NCBI RefSeq assembly: GCF_004379255.2
Contig: NC_056035.1
Coordinates: 32,255,208 to 32,319,207, forward strand
DNA from: Salvia splendens
Taxonomy: Eukaryota > Streptophyta > Magnoliopsida > Lamiales > Lamiaceae
Direction: 5' to 3'
Length of the DNA: 64,000 nt
Below are positions 44,720 through 57,895 of the stretch, piece by piece (the first letter of the stretch is position 1; every line of letters starts with the position of its first letter). The translations under genes were made by a program, and so were the position numbers. The notes beneath the pieces are model-generated. The model had not been told where the DNA came from, did no database searches, and saw nothing but the letters and a program-made list of their open reading frames with translations.

Positions 44720-47556
44720 GGATGTAATCATATTCTTTTTGTAAATATGGTTCATTCTTCCTTTTTAATCCTAGCCCCGCGATTTGAAAATCCGATGGCC
44801 AAAAATCAAGCTGATTTTGATTATTAAAGTTATTAAATTAATAGGAAAATGTCATTTTTGGTATAGGATTAAGATTCAGTTATGGTAGTTTCCATGATTT
44901 CCTCCCTCAATCATCAGCCAAAATACGTTGGAAGATTACATCCCTATTACACGCCAATGTTAATCACTCTCTACCAGAATTATCATCGTCTTCTACATTG
45001 AATACGTCTGTAATTTTTATTTTCTCGTCCCATAACAATTTGTTGAGAGATTATATCTCTGAATTATCATTGCAAAACCTCTTTTCCATTGAAGACATTT
45101 GCAGTGTATGATTGTCGTCACGAATCCTCTTTTCCATTCAACACGTCTGTTGTTTCACTCATTCTCGTTTCATTCATGTCAACAATGGAAGAAGGTTATG
45201 CATTCAGTTACTTAATTGATTATTAACCAATTTTGGTAGAAAGTTATTGTATTAGTCGTGTAATTGACATCTATGGTTTCCTGTATTTGTTTGTGATTAG
45301 TTCATCCTTGTATTCAGATTTATTTTTCATCGATTGTCATTTTATTTTCATGAAATCATCTAACATTTACAGTTTTTCGTGTTTTCTTTTCCTAAGTTAC
45401 ATTTTGTTAATTTTTGAAATTTACAGTTTTAATGTGTCTTTTAGATTTGGTACAGTAAATAATGTATCAATAGTATCTAATAATGTACATTCCTATTAGT
45501 GAATAATGTACAGATTGAAGAGACTAATGTTGAAAGGAACTTGAATTCATGCCCTTTGGGTTCAGCAATCCATGGGGCTAAGTTGTAGTACTTACTCACA
45601 AGCGGAACCATCAATAATGTAGTATATACAACCTTTGACATGCATAATGTACAAAATCAAGCAATTAATGTATACTAATCTGTTAATAATGTAACTAAAT
45701 AAAGTATTAATGTACACATAAAAAAACAACAAGCATACAATTACAACAAATGGTGAACGACCAAATAATCAATTAAACCCTCCTAAAATAAAGGAGGTTC
45801 CCTTTCTTTGATCTACTGGGTCCTTCACCCACTTCAGCTTGCACTTTAGGGGGCTCCTCTTTTTGTTCTACCATTCTCTGCCGGAAATGCTGCGCAATTG
45901 CTATCGGAACAACATCATCCAACATCTCTTCGTAGTTTACCCTTGGTAGTTTTGATGCTGTGTAAAAGACGGTTTCAAAAATTTTAGAGTGCTATATAAC
46001 ATAATATTGTACACGCAACATCAATTAATGAATATGTCATCACATATAATGTAGTACATTAGTAGCAAATAATGTAACAATTAACCTGAATAATGTAACC
46101 TAATATGTGTAAGATTACAATAGAGACTACTATACCATAGCCCATGGATTGCTAAACGATTTGTCCAAAATAAGACACAGTAAGTAATGTATCACATTAA
46201 TCGACTATAATGAACACTTCTTGCTAAATAATGTACAAAAATAAGCAAATAATGCACAGATCAATAAAACATCCACTTAATTCTAAGATTTCTTTGATAT
46301 CAATTGATATAGCATATCACAAACACATAATGGACAACACTGCTTATAGTAATGTACAACTATTCCATTTATACAAACGACAAATTTAATAGATTGCTTA
46401 ATAATGTACAACAACAAACAAATAATGCACAAATTCAGGGGAACTAATAGATGTAGCTTAAACCAAAAACTTATACACCACTAGCTACTATAATGTACAA
46501 GTTCTTGATGAATACAAATGGCAAATGTAAGAGATTGGTCAATAATGTACATCAAGAAAATAATGTACAAATTCAAGGGAACCAATCGATTCAGATTAAA
46601 ACAACATCATCATATACTCCACAATTACAATAATGAACAATTTCTCGATGAATACAAATGGCAAATGCAAGAAATTGGTCAATAATGTACCACAACAAAT
46701 AAATAATGCACAAATTCAGGGGAACCAATAGTTTCAGATTAGAACAAATCATCGTATACACCACAGACTACAATAATGACCAACTTCTCGATGAATACAA
46801 ATGGCAAATGCAATAGATTGCTCACCTGCAGTCTGGGTAGGTTGGCTTTTAAAGGGTCTGCCTCTTTTCGTCATTGATGTTCTGTTAGACAAACCAACAA
46901 TCAAAACATAATAAGATTTAATTTACAAAATCGACAATGGACAAAACCCTAATCAAAACACAATTGTATTCTGGTAATTAACTACAAAATTCAACAATGG
47001 ACAAAACCTCAACAAAAATGAGCCTGATTTCAGGATTTACAGATATATGAACTGAACGTTTGTGAAAAATCGTGAAAAATCAACCAAATGATGGTGAAAT
47101 TCATCGATTCAAAGTGTCTATTCACGAAAAATTAGAACTTTTAAAGCCTACCTTTTTGTCGAATGGAAAAAGACCGTCGCACGTGAAGGGATTGAGGCTT
47201 CAACTCCGAAACGGCGGCGGAACGTGGATTTGATGGTGGAAATCGAAGCTAGGGTTTAGGAATGGTTGGGAATGAGGGGAGACGATTGAGGATTTTGGGT
47301 TGAAGAGGGATGCGGTTGGGGAGAGAGAGAGAGAGAGAGTGTGAGTATTTGGAAGGTCACTCAAAATCTCGCTTAATTACATGTGTGATTAATTGTATTT
47401 TTACATTTATAACCCTATAATGTACAGACTACAACTAATAATGTAAAACGGTTCCCTATATTAAAGCCTCATCATAACCGTCCAACATCTTAATCCAATG
47501 GTTGATATTAAGTTGGAACTTAACACTAAGGGGGCAATAGGGTCTTAATACTCCCC
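44720..47556 (+). mobile_element. Element C of the TA-flanked family
   Basis: It starts GGATGTAATCATATTC after TATATATAT (44711-44719) and ends TTAATACTCCCC before TA (47557-47569). It shares long blocks with A at both ends but is about half the length. It encodes an uninterrupted two-exon AT-hook-like protein on the minus strand. AATAATGTAC recurs through the intron and flanks. Confidence 0.6.
45773..46874 (-). CDS. Small AT-hook-like protein encoded by element C (77 aa)
   Basis: Exon 1 (46874-46826) starts MTKRGRPFKSQPTQT and exon 2 (45957-45773) continues with SKLPRVNYEEMLDD and VVPIAIAQHFRQRM, ending NLLYFRRV. The borders are GCAG|GTGAGC and ACACAG, the total is 234 nt and the frame is open to a TAA. 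KRGRPFK contains the RGRP core of AT-hook minor-groove binders. The rest is an acidic/basic helix with no known domain. The 868-bp intron holds many GTACATTATT motifs in sense orientation. A damaged relative lies in B. A DNA-binding role at AT-rich DNA is an inference; the protein is otherwise unrecognised. Confidence 0.5.
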
Positions 47557-47569
47557 TATATATATATAT

Positions 47570-47887
47570 GGATGCATTCATTTCCTTTTTGTATCTTTTG
47601 TTCTATTGTTCTTTTTAATCTCAGCCCCACGATTTCGTCATCCGACGGTTAGATTGATGCCACGTGTCATTTAATAATGCAAATTTTCAGTTGAATAATG
47701 CACACCGACTAATAATGCACCATTTTAGTGTAATAATGCAGATGTTCATTCTAATAATGTACACCGACCAATAATGCAAATTTTTCGTCAAATAATGCAG
47801 ATTATCACAACCATCCAATTCAATGATCCAAGGGTTGTGATCTGATTGAAGCTTGGACTGAAAAGCTGCGAAGGACCTTAACACACC

Positions 47888-47890
<3 letters not shown>
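47570..47890 (+). mobile_element. Element D, short member of the TA-flanked family
   Basis: About 320 bp between TA runs. It starts GGATGCATTCATTTCC and has TCTCAGCCCCACGATTT in common with A and C. It contains several AATAATGCA/AATAATGTA motifs and ends CACACCCTG. It is non-coding, equivalent to a MITE. Confidence 0.6.

Positions 47891-47945
<55 letters not shown>
47891..47945. repeat. TA microsatellite, junction of D and E
   Basis: About 27 TA/AT units. It borders the MULE on its left. Confidence 0.95.
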
Positions 47946-47948
<3 letters not shown>

Positions 47949-47977
47949 GTAATCTAGGGCAAGTGTCCATTAATTAC

Positions 47978-48005
47978 ATAACTAGAGAACAAATCACAGC
48001 CACAA
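47978..48005 (+). repeat. Left terminal inverted repeat core of the MULE
   Basis: ATAACTAGAGAACAAATC plus ACAGCCACA. The inverted partner at 59777-59803 differs at about two positions. Confidence 0.75.
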
Positions 48006-48679
48006 GATCAAGAAAATCAAGGGCTAGTATTAATACATGTAATTTTTGAATTTAAGGAGAAATTAGTTTCCTCAATCACAAATTTACTCCACAATAACAA
48101 GGAGGGGGTATAATGGTCATTGCAGCCAAAATTACGTCATTCCAAATTCAATTCATTCCAGAAAAAACCGCATTCTTCACCTAATTTCCTCTTCTCTCTT
48201 TCACAAAATTAAATCGCGATTCAACATCCAGTCGCCTTCGCCGTAGCCGTCGTCGTCGCTATCCAGTCGTCAACATCCAGTCCTTCGCCGAACACGATGA
48301 CTACAAATCAAAGAGATTTTTCGAAAAGTAAATTTCCTACTGATTAAAATTTATTTTTAGTTTTGATTTTAGAACTGATTTAGATTTGAATTTTTTTGTA
48401 GCTTTTGAACGTACGAAGAAAAATGCAACCGGAAGTTCTGGTTCTATACACCAAGGTTCCGACCGTTAGTCATTCCTACTATTTCTTAATTTTAATATAC
48501 AATATTTTCATGTATTGTGATTTATACAACCGTAGTTTCTGTGGTTAGAGTGATTTATACAACCTTAGTTTCTGTGGTTAGCGTGATTTACACAACCGTA
48601 GTTTCTGTGGTTAGAATGATATATAAAACCATAGTTTATGCGGTTAGAGTGATGTAAAATCATGCCACCGAATAAAGAA

Positions 48680-49400
48680 CCAGTGAAGTAAAAGCTATAT
48701 TCCGGAATATAATGCTTTCCACTATTGAAAATCATACTAATAGTGATGTATTTTGTTAACAACAGTGAAGTAAAATCATACTAATAGTGATGTGTTTTTT
48801 TTAACAACAGTGAAGTAAAATCATGTTAATAGTGATGTATTTTGTTAAAAACAGTGAAGTAAATCATGCTAATACTGATGTGTTTTGTTAACAACAGTGA
48901 AGTAAAATCATGCTAATAGTGATGTGTTTTGTTAACAACAGTGAAGTTACATCATGCTAATAGTGATGTGTTTTGTTAACAACAGTGAAGTAAAATCATG
49001 CTAATAGTGATGTGTTTTGTTAACAACGGTGAAGTAACATCATGCTAATAGTGATGTGTTTTGTTAACAACAGTGAAATAACATCATGCTAATAGTGATG
49101 TGTTTTATTAACCAGTGAAGTAAAATCATTCTAATAGTGATGTGTTTTATTAACAACGGTAAAGTAAACCATGCTAATAGTGATGTGTTTTGTTAACAAT
49201 AGTGAAGTAACATCATGCTAATAGTGATGTATTTTGTTAACAACAGTGAAGTAAAATCATACTAATAGTGATGTGTTCCAGGATAGAGTGAGGTTTCTTT
49301 GATTCTTTGCTATAGCGATGTATTTTGTTAACAACTGTGAAGTAAAATCATGCTAAAAGTGATGTGTTCCAGGTTAGAGTGAGGTTTCTTTGATTCTTTG
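48680..49400 (+). repeat. 44-bp minisatellite, array 1 (ULP intron 3)
   Basis: The unit contains TAGTGATGTGTTTTGTTAAC then AACAGTGAAGTAAAATCATG and CTAA. There are roughly 14 degenerate copies, with GTTAAC in most of them. Confidence 0.92.
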
Positions 49401-50504
49401 CTATAGTGATTTTTTTCTCATATTCATGAAGCTGCTGCAGCCGAAAAGAGTTCAAAGATTCATGAGGATAGACCTCAACAACAACTTACTGCAACTTCTA
49501 GTGAAATAAGGTTGAAGAATCGAGAAGATGTACCTCGAAAACAAGTTACAACAACTTCTCTTGAAATACGGTCTAAAAATAAATATGATAGGCAACAAAA
49601 ACAGAAGCCACATAGTGAGTTATTTAGTTATTTAGTATCTTACTGAAATATATTATGTATAGGGCAGAGTCATTCATGTATAATTTTGAACTATATTAAG
49701 TGTGTATTAATGAATTTGACCAATTTTTTTGTATTATGTCTTCCAGCCTCAAAGCGTGGGAGGTCACAAACCAACGATGAACAAAAACAGCTTGCTAGAA
49801 AGAAACATGCTAAAGGAAAGATGTGTAAAGATATTAGTTGTAAAATCAGAAGACCTAAATTAATTGTAAATATAGGGGTGAAAGTTCTTGTTGATGCCAT
49901 TGAGAAAATGAACTCAAAACAAATAGCTGCTCTGGAACATATGGGGTTTGGGCAGCTTCTACATTTGAAGATCCGAAGTATTCCTGCTGAAATGGCATTT
50001 TCACTCCTCGAAAATTTTAATCAAGACAACTGCTCCAGAATAAAATTTGTTGATGATCAACCATTACACATCACTTAGGAGGATGTGTATGCTACCTTGG
50101 GACTGCCAAGAGGAGAGTTGAGGATAAATAGGGAAAAGAAGCATGACATAAATGATGTTATGATGACCATTGTAAAGGCTTAAAAGAAGGACCAATTTAC
50201 AACAAACCCAACTGATTTGTAAGAGCAACTTGATAGTGATCTATAAGGTGGTGAATGGTTTAAGAAAATATTTCTTATTCTGTTGGACAATGTTCTGATC
50301 TCACCAGCTGCAAATGGAAAATGTCTTGGACGTATTTTGGACGATATTGGCAACATTTCCAATGTGAGGCAGTACAATTGGTGCATCTACGTTTTGGATA
50401 TGCTAATCACAGCACATGATAGCTGAAAAGTCAAGAACAAATCCACCCCATTCACTGGACCCATCACTTTCCTATTGGTGAGTTTTCTATTTTAACCACT
50501 CCTT

Positions 50505-50915
50505 TATAGTGATGTATTTTGTTAACAACAATAAAGTAAAATCATGCTAATAGTGATGAGTTTTGTTAACAACAGTGAAGTAAAGTCATGCTAATAGTGA
50601 TGTGTTTTGTTAACAACAGTGATGTAAAGTCATGCTAATAGTGATGTGTTTTATTAACAACAGTGAAGTAAAATCATTCTAATAGTGATGTGTTTTGTTA
50701 ACAACAGTGAAGTAAAATTATTCTAATAGTGATGTGTTTTGTTAACAACATTGAAGTAAAATCATGCTAATAGTGATGTGTTTTGTTAACAATAGTGAAG
50801 TAACATCATGCTAATAGTGATGTGTTTTGTTAACAACAGTGAAGTAACATCATGCTAATAGTGATGTGTTTTGTTAACAATAGTGAAGTAAAATCATGCT
50901 AATAGTAATTTAAGG
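50505..50915 (+). repeat. 44-bp minisatellite, array 2 (ULP intron)
   Basis: About nine copies of the same unit in the same orientation, between exons ending 50477 and starting 50965. Confidence 0.92.
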
Positions 50916-51834
50916 TTAGAGTGAAGTGCTTGTGATGCATTTTATTATTGATCTGTTTTTGCAGGCTTGCTATGTAGATAGGGTTGTCTACCGAACAAGG
51001 TTGGTGGTTAGAAGATTCCCTACTGTCCGGAACTGGAAAACATCCCTTCTTAAGGAGATAGGACAGATGGAATTCAATAATGGAGGTATCATTGGCAGAG
51101 GAAGCGTAAAAAGTATTATCGGCCCAGTCTCCATTGAAGCTTTATATGTCAACAAGGATTCAGTCTCTGTCACTGCCTCTGTCCCTTCCACTACCACTGG
51201 AAATACTATGCTAATAGCCAAAGCTCCTTCCACTGGAGATACTGTCCAAGTAGATGAAGCTCCTTCAATTGATGAAGCCCCCCCTTCAGCTGAAGCAGCT
51301 CCTTCGTTTGATGAAATCAAAAATTCAATAGGGGAGGCTGCAACTGTTATTACAAAAATGATGAGGTATATGAAGGATGCTCTGAAAAGTACCAATGACA
51401 CCAATTGCTTCAAAGTTTCAGCCATAAATGCACTAAAGATGGTTGGTGTGGAGGTTGATCAAGGAGACCAAGCTGTGTCAAAGCCAATTGACAACATGAC
51501 ACAAGCTATGGAAGAGGATAAAGAAGATGATCCAGAATGGATTGAGCCCATGGAAAAAATGATGGAAGCCCATGATGAAAAGTGCAAATTAGTGACTGAA
51601 GGCACATCAATTTTGTCTGATATTAACTTGGGAAAGAAACCAGTAAGTTGAAGATTTGGAACATAAACCATGAATATTGTAAACAAATTGATTGTGGTAT
51701 GTTGTATTTTAATACTTGACATTTGATTCAGAGTGAACTAAAAAAAGTTTGTATGATGTTGTGTACTAATTCATAATATTTTTTTACTTTTTTAGTTTTT
51801 ATTCTTATGGTATATTACACTTCACTATTTGCAG

Positions 51835-53500
51835 GAGACAAATGAATTTTGTTAAGATGTAACTAAAGCATCATCACAAAACACACAGTTGAAGGTATAA
51901 AAACATGCTTAGGGTGATGTGTTCCATGGTTAAGTGAGGTTTCTGTGATATATGGGTATAGTGATGTATTTTGTTAACATCAATGAAGTAAAAGCATGCT
52001 AATAGTGATGTGTTCCGGGTTAGAGTGAGGTGTCTTTGATTTTTTGCTATAGTGATGTATTTTGTTAACATCGGTGAAGTAAAAGCATGCTAATAGTGAT
52101 GTGTTTTATTAACACCAGTGAAGTAAAAACATGGTTATAGTGATGTGTTCCATGTTAGAGTGATGACAGGCAATGACAACCCTCAGGCCATTTCTCTTTA
52201 ATTTTTTTACTATAGTGATGTATTTTATTAACACCAGTGAAGTAAAAACATGCTAATAGTGATGTGTTTTCATTTCTTATTATGAAAATAGGACGACATT
52301 GTGGATGCCCAAATTGCATCTGCAATAGAAGCGTGCATGGCGCTAGGTGCTGATGATGACTACGTTCAATAAGAATTGAAAGTATCTAGCCAAAATCCTT
52401 CAACCGGATTAATAGTTTACAATCCGGACCTTGTAAGTGTAGGACAATGATATATCTCATCCATTCACCAACACTTTTAACACACATCAAGTGAACTATA
52501 TGTCTTGTACATTAAAGTATATACACAATACAGTTAATAGTTATTCCATTTCCGATTTGCATGAGACAAATGAATTTTGTGAACATGTAGCTAAAGCATC
52601 ATCACAAAACACACAGTTGAAGGTATAAAAACATGCTTAGGGTGATGTGTTCCATGGTTAAGTGAGGTTTCTATGATATATGGGTATAGTGATGTATTTT
52701 GTTGACAACAGTGAAGTAAAAGCATGCTAATAGTGATGTGTTCCAGGTTAGAGTGAGGTGTGTTTGATTTTTTGCTATAGTGATGTATTTTGTTAACGTC
52801 AGTGAAGTAAAAGCATGCTAATAATGATGTGTTTTATTAACACTAGTGAAGTAAAAACATGGTTATAGTGATGTGTTCCATGTTAGAGTGATGACAGGCA
52901 ATGACAACACTCATGCCATTTCTCTTTGATTTTTTGCTATAGTGATGTATTTTGTTAACAACAGTGAAGTAAAATCATGCTAATAGTGATGTATTTTGTT
53001 AACAACAGTGAAGTAAAATCATGCTAATAGTGATGTATTTTTGTTAACAACGGTGAAGTAAAATCATGCTAATAGTGATGTGTTTTGCTAACAACAGTGA
53101 AGTAAAATCATTCTAATAGTGATGTGTTTTTTTAACAACAATGAAGTAAAATCATGCTAATAGTGATGTGTTTTGTTAACAACAATGAAGTAAAACCATG
53201 CTAATAGTGATGTGTTTTGTTAACAACAATGAAATAAAATCATGCTAATAGTGATGTGTTTTCATTTCTTATTATGAAAATAGGACGACATTGTGGATGC
53301 CCAAATTGCATCTGCAATAGAAGCGTGCATGGCGCTAGGTGCTGATGATGACTACGTTCAATCAGAATTGAAAGTATCTGACCAAAATCCTTCAACTGAA
53401 TTAATAGTTTACAATCCGGACCTTGTAAGTGTACGATAATGATATATCTCATCCATTCACCAACACTTTTAACACACATCAAGTGAACTATATGTCTTAT
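51835..53500 (+). repeat. Segmental tandem duplication containing ULP exons and minisatellite
   Basis: The block 51835-52555 is repeated at about 52560-53500. Two exons and their flanks are duplicated. The second copy holds a longer 44-bp array (52925-53265). Confidence 0.88.
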
Positions 53501-55169
53501 ATAGTGAAGTATATACACAATACAGTGAAGTTTTCATCTCATTCTTGCCCTGACAGGCAACTGTTGGGATTGAACAAATGGAGGTACGTTCAAAAGCCGA
53601 GAAGAGAATATCAGATGCATTGAAATCTCCATTCCATGAAACAGTGGTTCAGGCAAAAACAAAGTTTACCTTGAAAGAGTCACAAGTCTTTTTGTGGATT
53701 ATGATAACATATGAATTAAATGAGTAAGATTTATATTATAGTTCTGATTTAGAAGGAAAAATATACAAAAGATGTGCTAACACACACATGTTTGAACAGG
53801 GACACCATACTGTATGATGATGATGTCATAATGGTAACAAAAAGAGAATTATGTTCACTATTGCCACATACGCTAATAGAAGTGGGTGTGATCAATGCGT
53901 CGGCTTCTTATTTGAATAACATGGAAGAATACATGGCTCTATCTTCATCGAGGCGCCTCTTTTTCACAACATACCCATCCGTAAGAATAGTATAAATTTT
54001 GAAAAATTAATTGCATGGTGTATGTAAATTATAAAGCATGTTTACTTCACTATTAATCATATTCATTTCACAATATGATATTTAAACTTCACTATAAGTA
54101 TATGTTCACTATAAAGTGAACTAAACACAGTTCATTAGTGCTATAAAACAGGACACAAAGTGAATCATTTCTATCCAGATTTGACATCATGACCGTAATT
54201 GATAGATTCTGTGACAATTTAGAAAATGGATTTAACAAATTCCGTATTTCAAGTGGGCCGACGTAGATTTGGTAAATACTGAACACAATGGATTCTTTAT
54301 TATATTCACTAATTGTTTTTATTATGAAATTATTATTAATATCTATGTAGGTGTTCATTCCAATTTGTGCTGCGGAATATTACTATACCATATGCTTCAG
54401 ATTTAGCACTAAAAGTATAGTGGTGATTGACAATTCAAAGAATGGTGACGATGAGGACATCACAGTCAAATATGGTAGCATACCTGAAACTGTGGTAAGC
54501 ATACATGATATATAGTGAAGTATTTTTGTGATTACAGTGAAGTAGAATACTCTTTATAGTGAACTACATCTGATATTCATGATGATATATTGCAGAGAGT
54601 GTATTTTTGTCATTATTTGACAAAAAAGGGGTATCACATCCAATGCAAATCAATAAAGGATGTGAACATAAAAAGGCTCAAAATGACTTGGAGAACAACA
54701 TCAAATGTAGAAGATTGTAGAGTTTTTTTGATGCGACATTTGGAATGTTATCATGGTGAGCGGGAACAAGATTGGAAGTGTGGATTAACTACAAGAAGCA
54801 AGGGAACACTCCAAAGACTAAGAGCAAAGTATTGCAGCGCATTAATATTGTCGGAAACAAACCATGAGTCATTGAAGAACTTGGCAACAGTATCAAAGCA
54901 TTTTGAAGAATATGGGAAAAACATGAACATAAATGTGGAAAAAATGATTGTAAACTTCAAGAGTTCATGAACTATTGTAAAAAACTTCATTTAAATTCAA
55001 TAGCAAGTTCTTATTTTACATTAATATCTTGTTTACTATTTAATTCACTGTTGTGTTATATCTATTTACTTCACTGAATAAGGAACCAGTGTTGACCTTG
55101 CCACTGAATAAAGAACCAGTGAAGTAAAAGCTATATTCCGGAATATAATGCTTTTCGCTGTTGAAAATC

Positions 55170-55860
55170 ATGCTAATAGTGATGTATTTTGTTAACAACA
55201 GTGAAGTAAAATCATTCTAATAGTGATGTGTTTTGTTAACAACAGTGAAGTAAAATCATGATAATAGTGATGTGTTTTTTTAATACCAGTGAAATAAAAT
55301 CATGCTAATAGTGATGTGTTTTATTAACACCAGTGAAGTAAAATCATGGTAATAGTGATGTATTTTGTTAACACCAGTGAAGTAAAATAATGCTAATAGT
55401 GATGTGTTTTGTTAACAACAGTGAAGTAAAATCATGCTAATAGTGATGTGTTTTATTAACAACAGTGAAGTAAAATCACGCTAATAGTGATGTGTTTTGT
55501 TAACAACAGTGAAGTAAAATCATGCTAATAGTGATGTGTTTTGTTAACAACAGTGAAGTAAAATAATTCTAATAGTGATGTGTTTTGTTAACAACAGTGA
55601 AGTAAAATCATGGTAATAGTGATGTGTTTTTTTAACAACAGTGACGTAAAATCATGTTAATAGTGATGTGTTTTGTTAACAACAGTGAAGTAAAATAATG
55701 CTAATAGTGATGTATTTTGTTAACAACATTGAAGTAAAATCATGCTAATAGTGATGTGTTTTTTTAACAACAGTGAAGTAAAATCATGCTAATAGTGATG
55801 TGTTTTTTTAACAACAGTGAAGTAAAATCATGCTAATAGTGATGTGTTTTGTTAACAAAA
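55170..55860 (+). repeat. 44-bp minisatellite, array 4 (between the two MULE genes)
   Basis: About 15 copies, preceded by the same leader found before array 1 (CCACTGAATAAAGAACCAGT and TATTCCGGAATATAATGCTT at 55093-55152, compared with 48666-48720). Confidence 0.92.
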
Positions 55861-57389
55861 ACCAAGTTTGCATTGAGATAAAATTCACTCAAAAGTGTAA
55901 TAAAATGAATCATTAGTGCTCTAAAAAGGCTACAAAGTGAACTATTTCTGTCCAAATCCTCACTGCCTCTGATTTGCCTTCTCATTAACCTTTTTGCAGT
56001 TCCTAGAATCATGGTGTCCAATCTCATGACAATTTCCACACTTTCTGCCTGGTTTCATTGCTAACTTCATTGCTGACTCCTTCTTCGATTTCTTCCTACT
56101 TCCACTTCCCTTTGTACTAACAACATCAGGAGGATGAACTTCAATAAAGTTTGGAACTTGTGAGCCATAGAAGTTCTCAATCAATGCTCTCTTCTCTGTG
56201 GAAGACGGAACTACACCTTTTCCGAGAAGCTGCTTCTTACCTTCTTCAATAATTGCAACAAATGCATTGATTTGATCAATGTTCCCTTCAATACTTTGTG
56301 TTGTTTCAATGAATAATGCATACAAGTTTTTAAATGCAATCTTTTTATTGTCCACAACAAGGTGTATTTCTTGATCATCACAAAAACCTCCATGTATTGA
56401 CTTCACAAACTGTGACTTCAACCATCTTCCTCCACGCAACTTCTCGGGTATCAACTTAACAAAATTATATTTCAACACACAAAATATATGACTGCACAAT
56501 AGACCAAGTCTCTCAAACTTTTTGCATCCACACAAATAGGTGTCATCGCCAATAGAGTAAGTCACTGTCCATGAGTTTGAATCCTTGTCCTTTATGTTAT
56601 ATACTTCAATCTCTCTATTGGTAGACACTCCTAGAGTTGCACAAGACAAAGAGAAACATGCATATACTATCTCTTCTTGAATTGCATTATAAGCACTACC
56701 AGTTGATGCATGTTTCTCGATTTCCAATTCTGTTCGCAAAATAGGCACTTTTGTTGAATCATAGTATTCAAGCTTTGCACTATTACTTCTTTGAGTCTCC
56801 AGAGCATGGTTATAGTTCATATAAAATTGCATAAGGTTAGCCCGAGACTTTGAGTACCTTTTAAAGAAGCTATTGTGTGATTCAGACAAAGAAGTTGTCT
56901 TTATCAACGAACTCATCGGAAAATCACGGAAAAAGGCTGGAACCCAAAACTTTCTGGATGCAAACATTGATGAAAACCAGTCATTGTTGGCCAGTCCATA
57001 TCTTTCCATTATAGCATGCCAAGTTTCCTCAAATGCATCAGGTTCTATCAACTCCGACCATACACATGCATTCAGTTCCTTCTTTAGTTGTTCACTACCA
57101 AGCATGTTCTTTGGCAATTTGTCAGCAGCTTTATTCATAACTTGCCACATACACCACTGGTGTCTTGTATTGACAAGGACCTCCTCAACAACAACTTTCA
57201 TTCCTAAGTCTTGGTCGGTTACAATGAGTTTGGGAGCCACACCCATACACTTTACAAATTGGTTAAATAACTATGAAAAGAAGTTTGCATTTTCCTTAGA
57301 CAAAAGGCCAGCAGCAAATGTCACAGGGCAACCATGATTATCCTTGCCCGTAAAAGGAGCAAATATCATACAGTACCTACATATTAAAA

Positions 57390-57895
57390 TCACTATAAGG
57401 CATGCAGAATATACTTCACTATATGAACAATATACTTCCCTAAAATGAAAAACAATTCACTATAAGCATGCAGAAATATACAACACTGTAATGCACAATT
57501 TACATCATTGTAATGAACAATTTGCATCACTGTAATGCACAATATACTTTACTATATGCTCAATATACTCCATGTCAAGGCATGCTCACTACACTTCACT
57601 GTATGCATATTGTAGTTCATTAATTGCTCAATATACTTCTCTAAAATGAAAAACAATTCACTATAAGCATGCAGAAATATACATCAACGTAATGCACAAT
57701 ATACTTCACTATATGCTCAATATACTCCATGTCAAGGCATGCTCACTACACTTCACTGTAAGCATATTGTAGTTCACTAATTTCTCAATATACTTCCCTA
57801 AAATGAAAACAATTCACTATAAGCATGTTTAAATATACATCACTGTAATGCACAATTTACATAACTGTAATGAACAATTTACTTCACTGAAGTGA
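57390..57895 (-). repeat. Short repeats in transposase intron 2
   Basis: The words CACTATAAGCATGCAGAAAT, ATACTTCACTATATGC and CTCCATGTCAAGGCATGC recur two or three times in a repeat of roughly 180-200 bp. Confidence 0.8.

Larger units (their letters stand above)
48297..54970 (+). pseudogene. ULP1-like (C48) cysteine protease gene carried by the MULE
   Basis: Exons: 48297-48327, 48402-48455, 49432-49614, 49747-50477, 50965-51642, 51835-51894, 52292-52432 (duplicate 53284-53424), 53557-53723, 53800-53980, one near 54179-54270, 54351-54494 and 54596-54970. The N-terminus is basic (TSKRGRSQTN). The next domain has IPAEMAFSLLENFN, GLPRGELRI and LISPAANGKCLGRILDD, as in plant transposon ULP genes. 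The C48 domain has VFIPICAAEYYYTICF, SIVVIDNSKNG and VEDCRVFLMRHLECY. Defects are a TAG at 50076 and further stops before 50430, a TAA in exons at 51853 and about 52371, and a frame change near 54240. The catalytic His is replaced (AEYYY) and the Cys motif reads DCR for DCG. The protein would have cut SUMO-like substrates; it is now dead. Confidence 0.75.

Noticed and set aside
32173..47890. Calling elements A-D Helitrons
   Set aside because: I looked for a TC start and a CTRR end with a 3' hairpin and did not find a consistent set. Ends coincide with TA runs, so the class is left open.
50988..51425. 145-aa minus-strand ORF
   Set aside because: Antisense to the ULP exon 50965-51642, which continues the gene in phase.
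48680..55860. Regular 44-bp repeats could look like a CRISPR array
   Set aside because: Units are contiguous with no unique spacers, lie in plant introns, and are a degenerate minisatellite.
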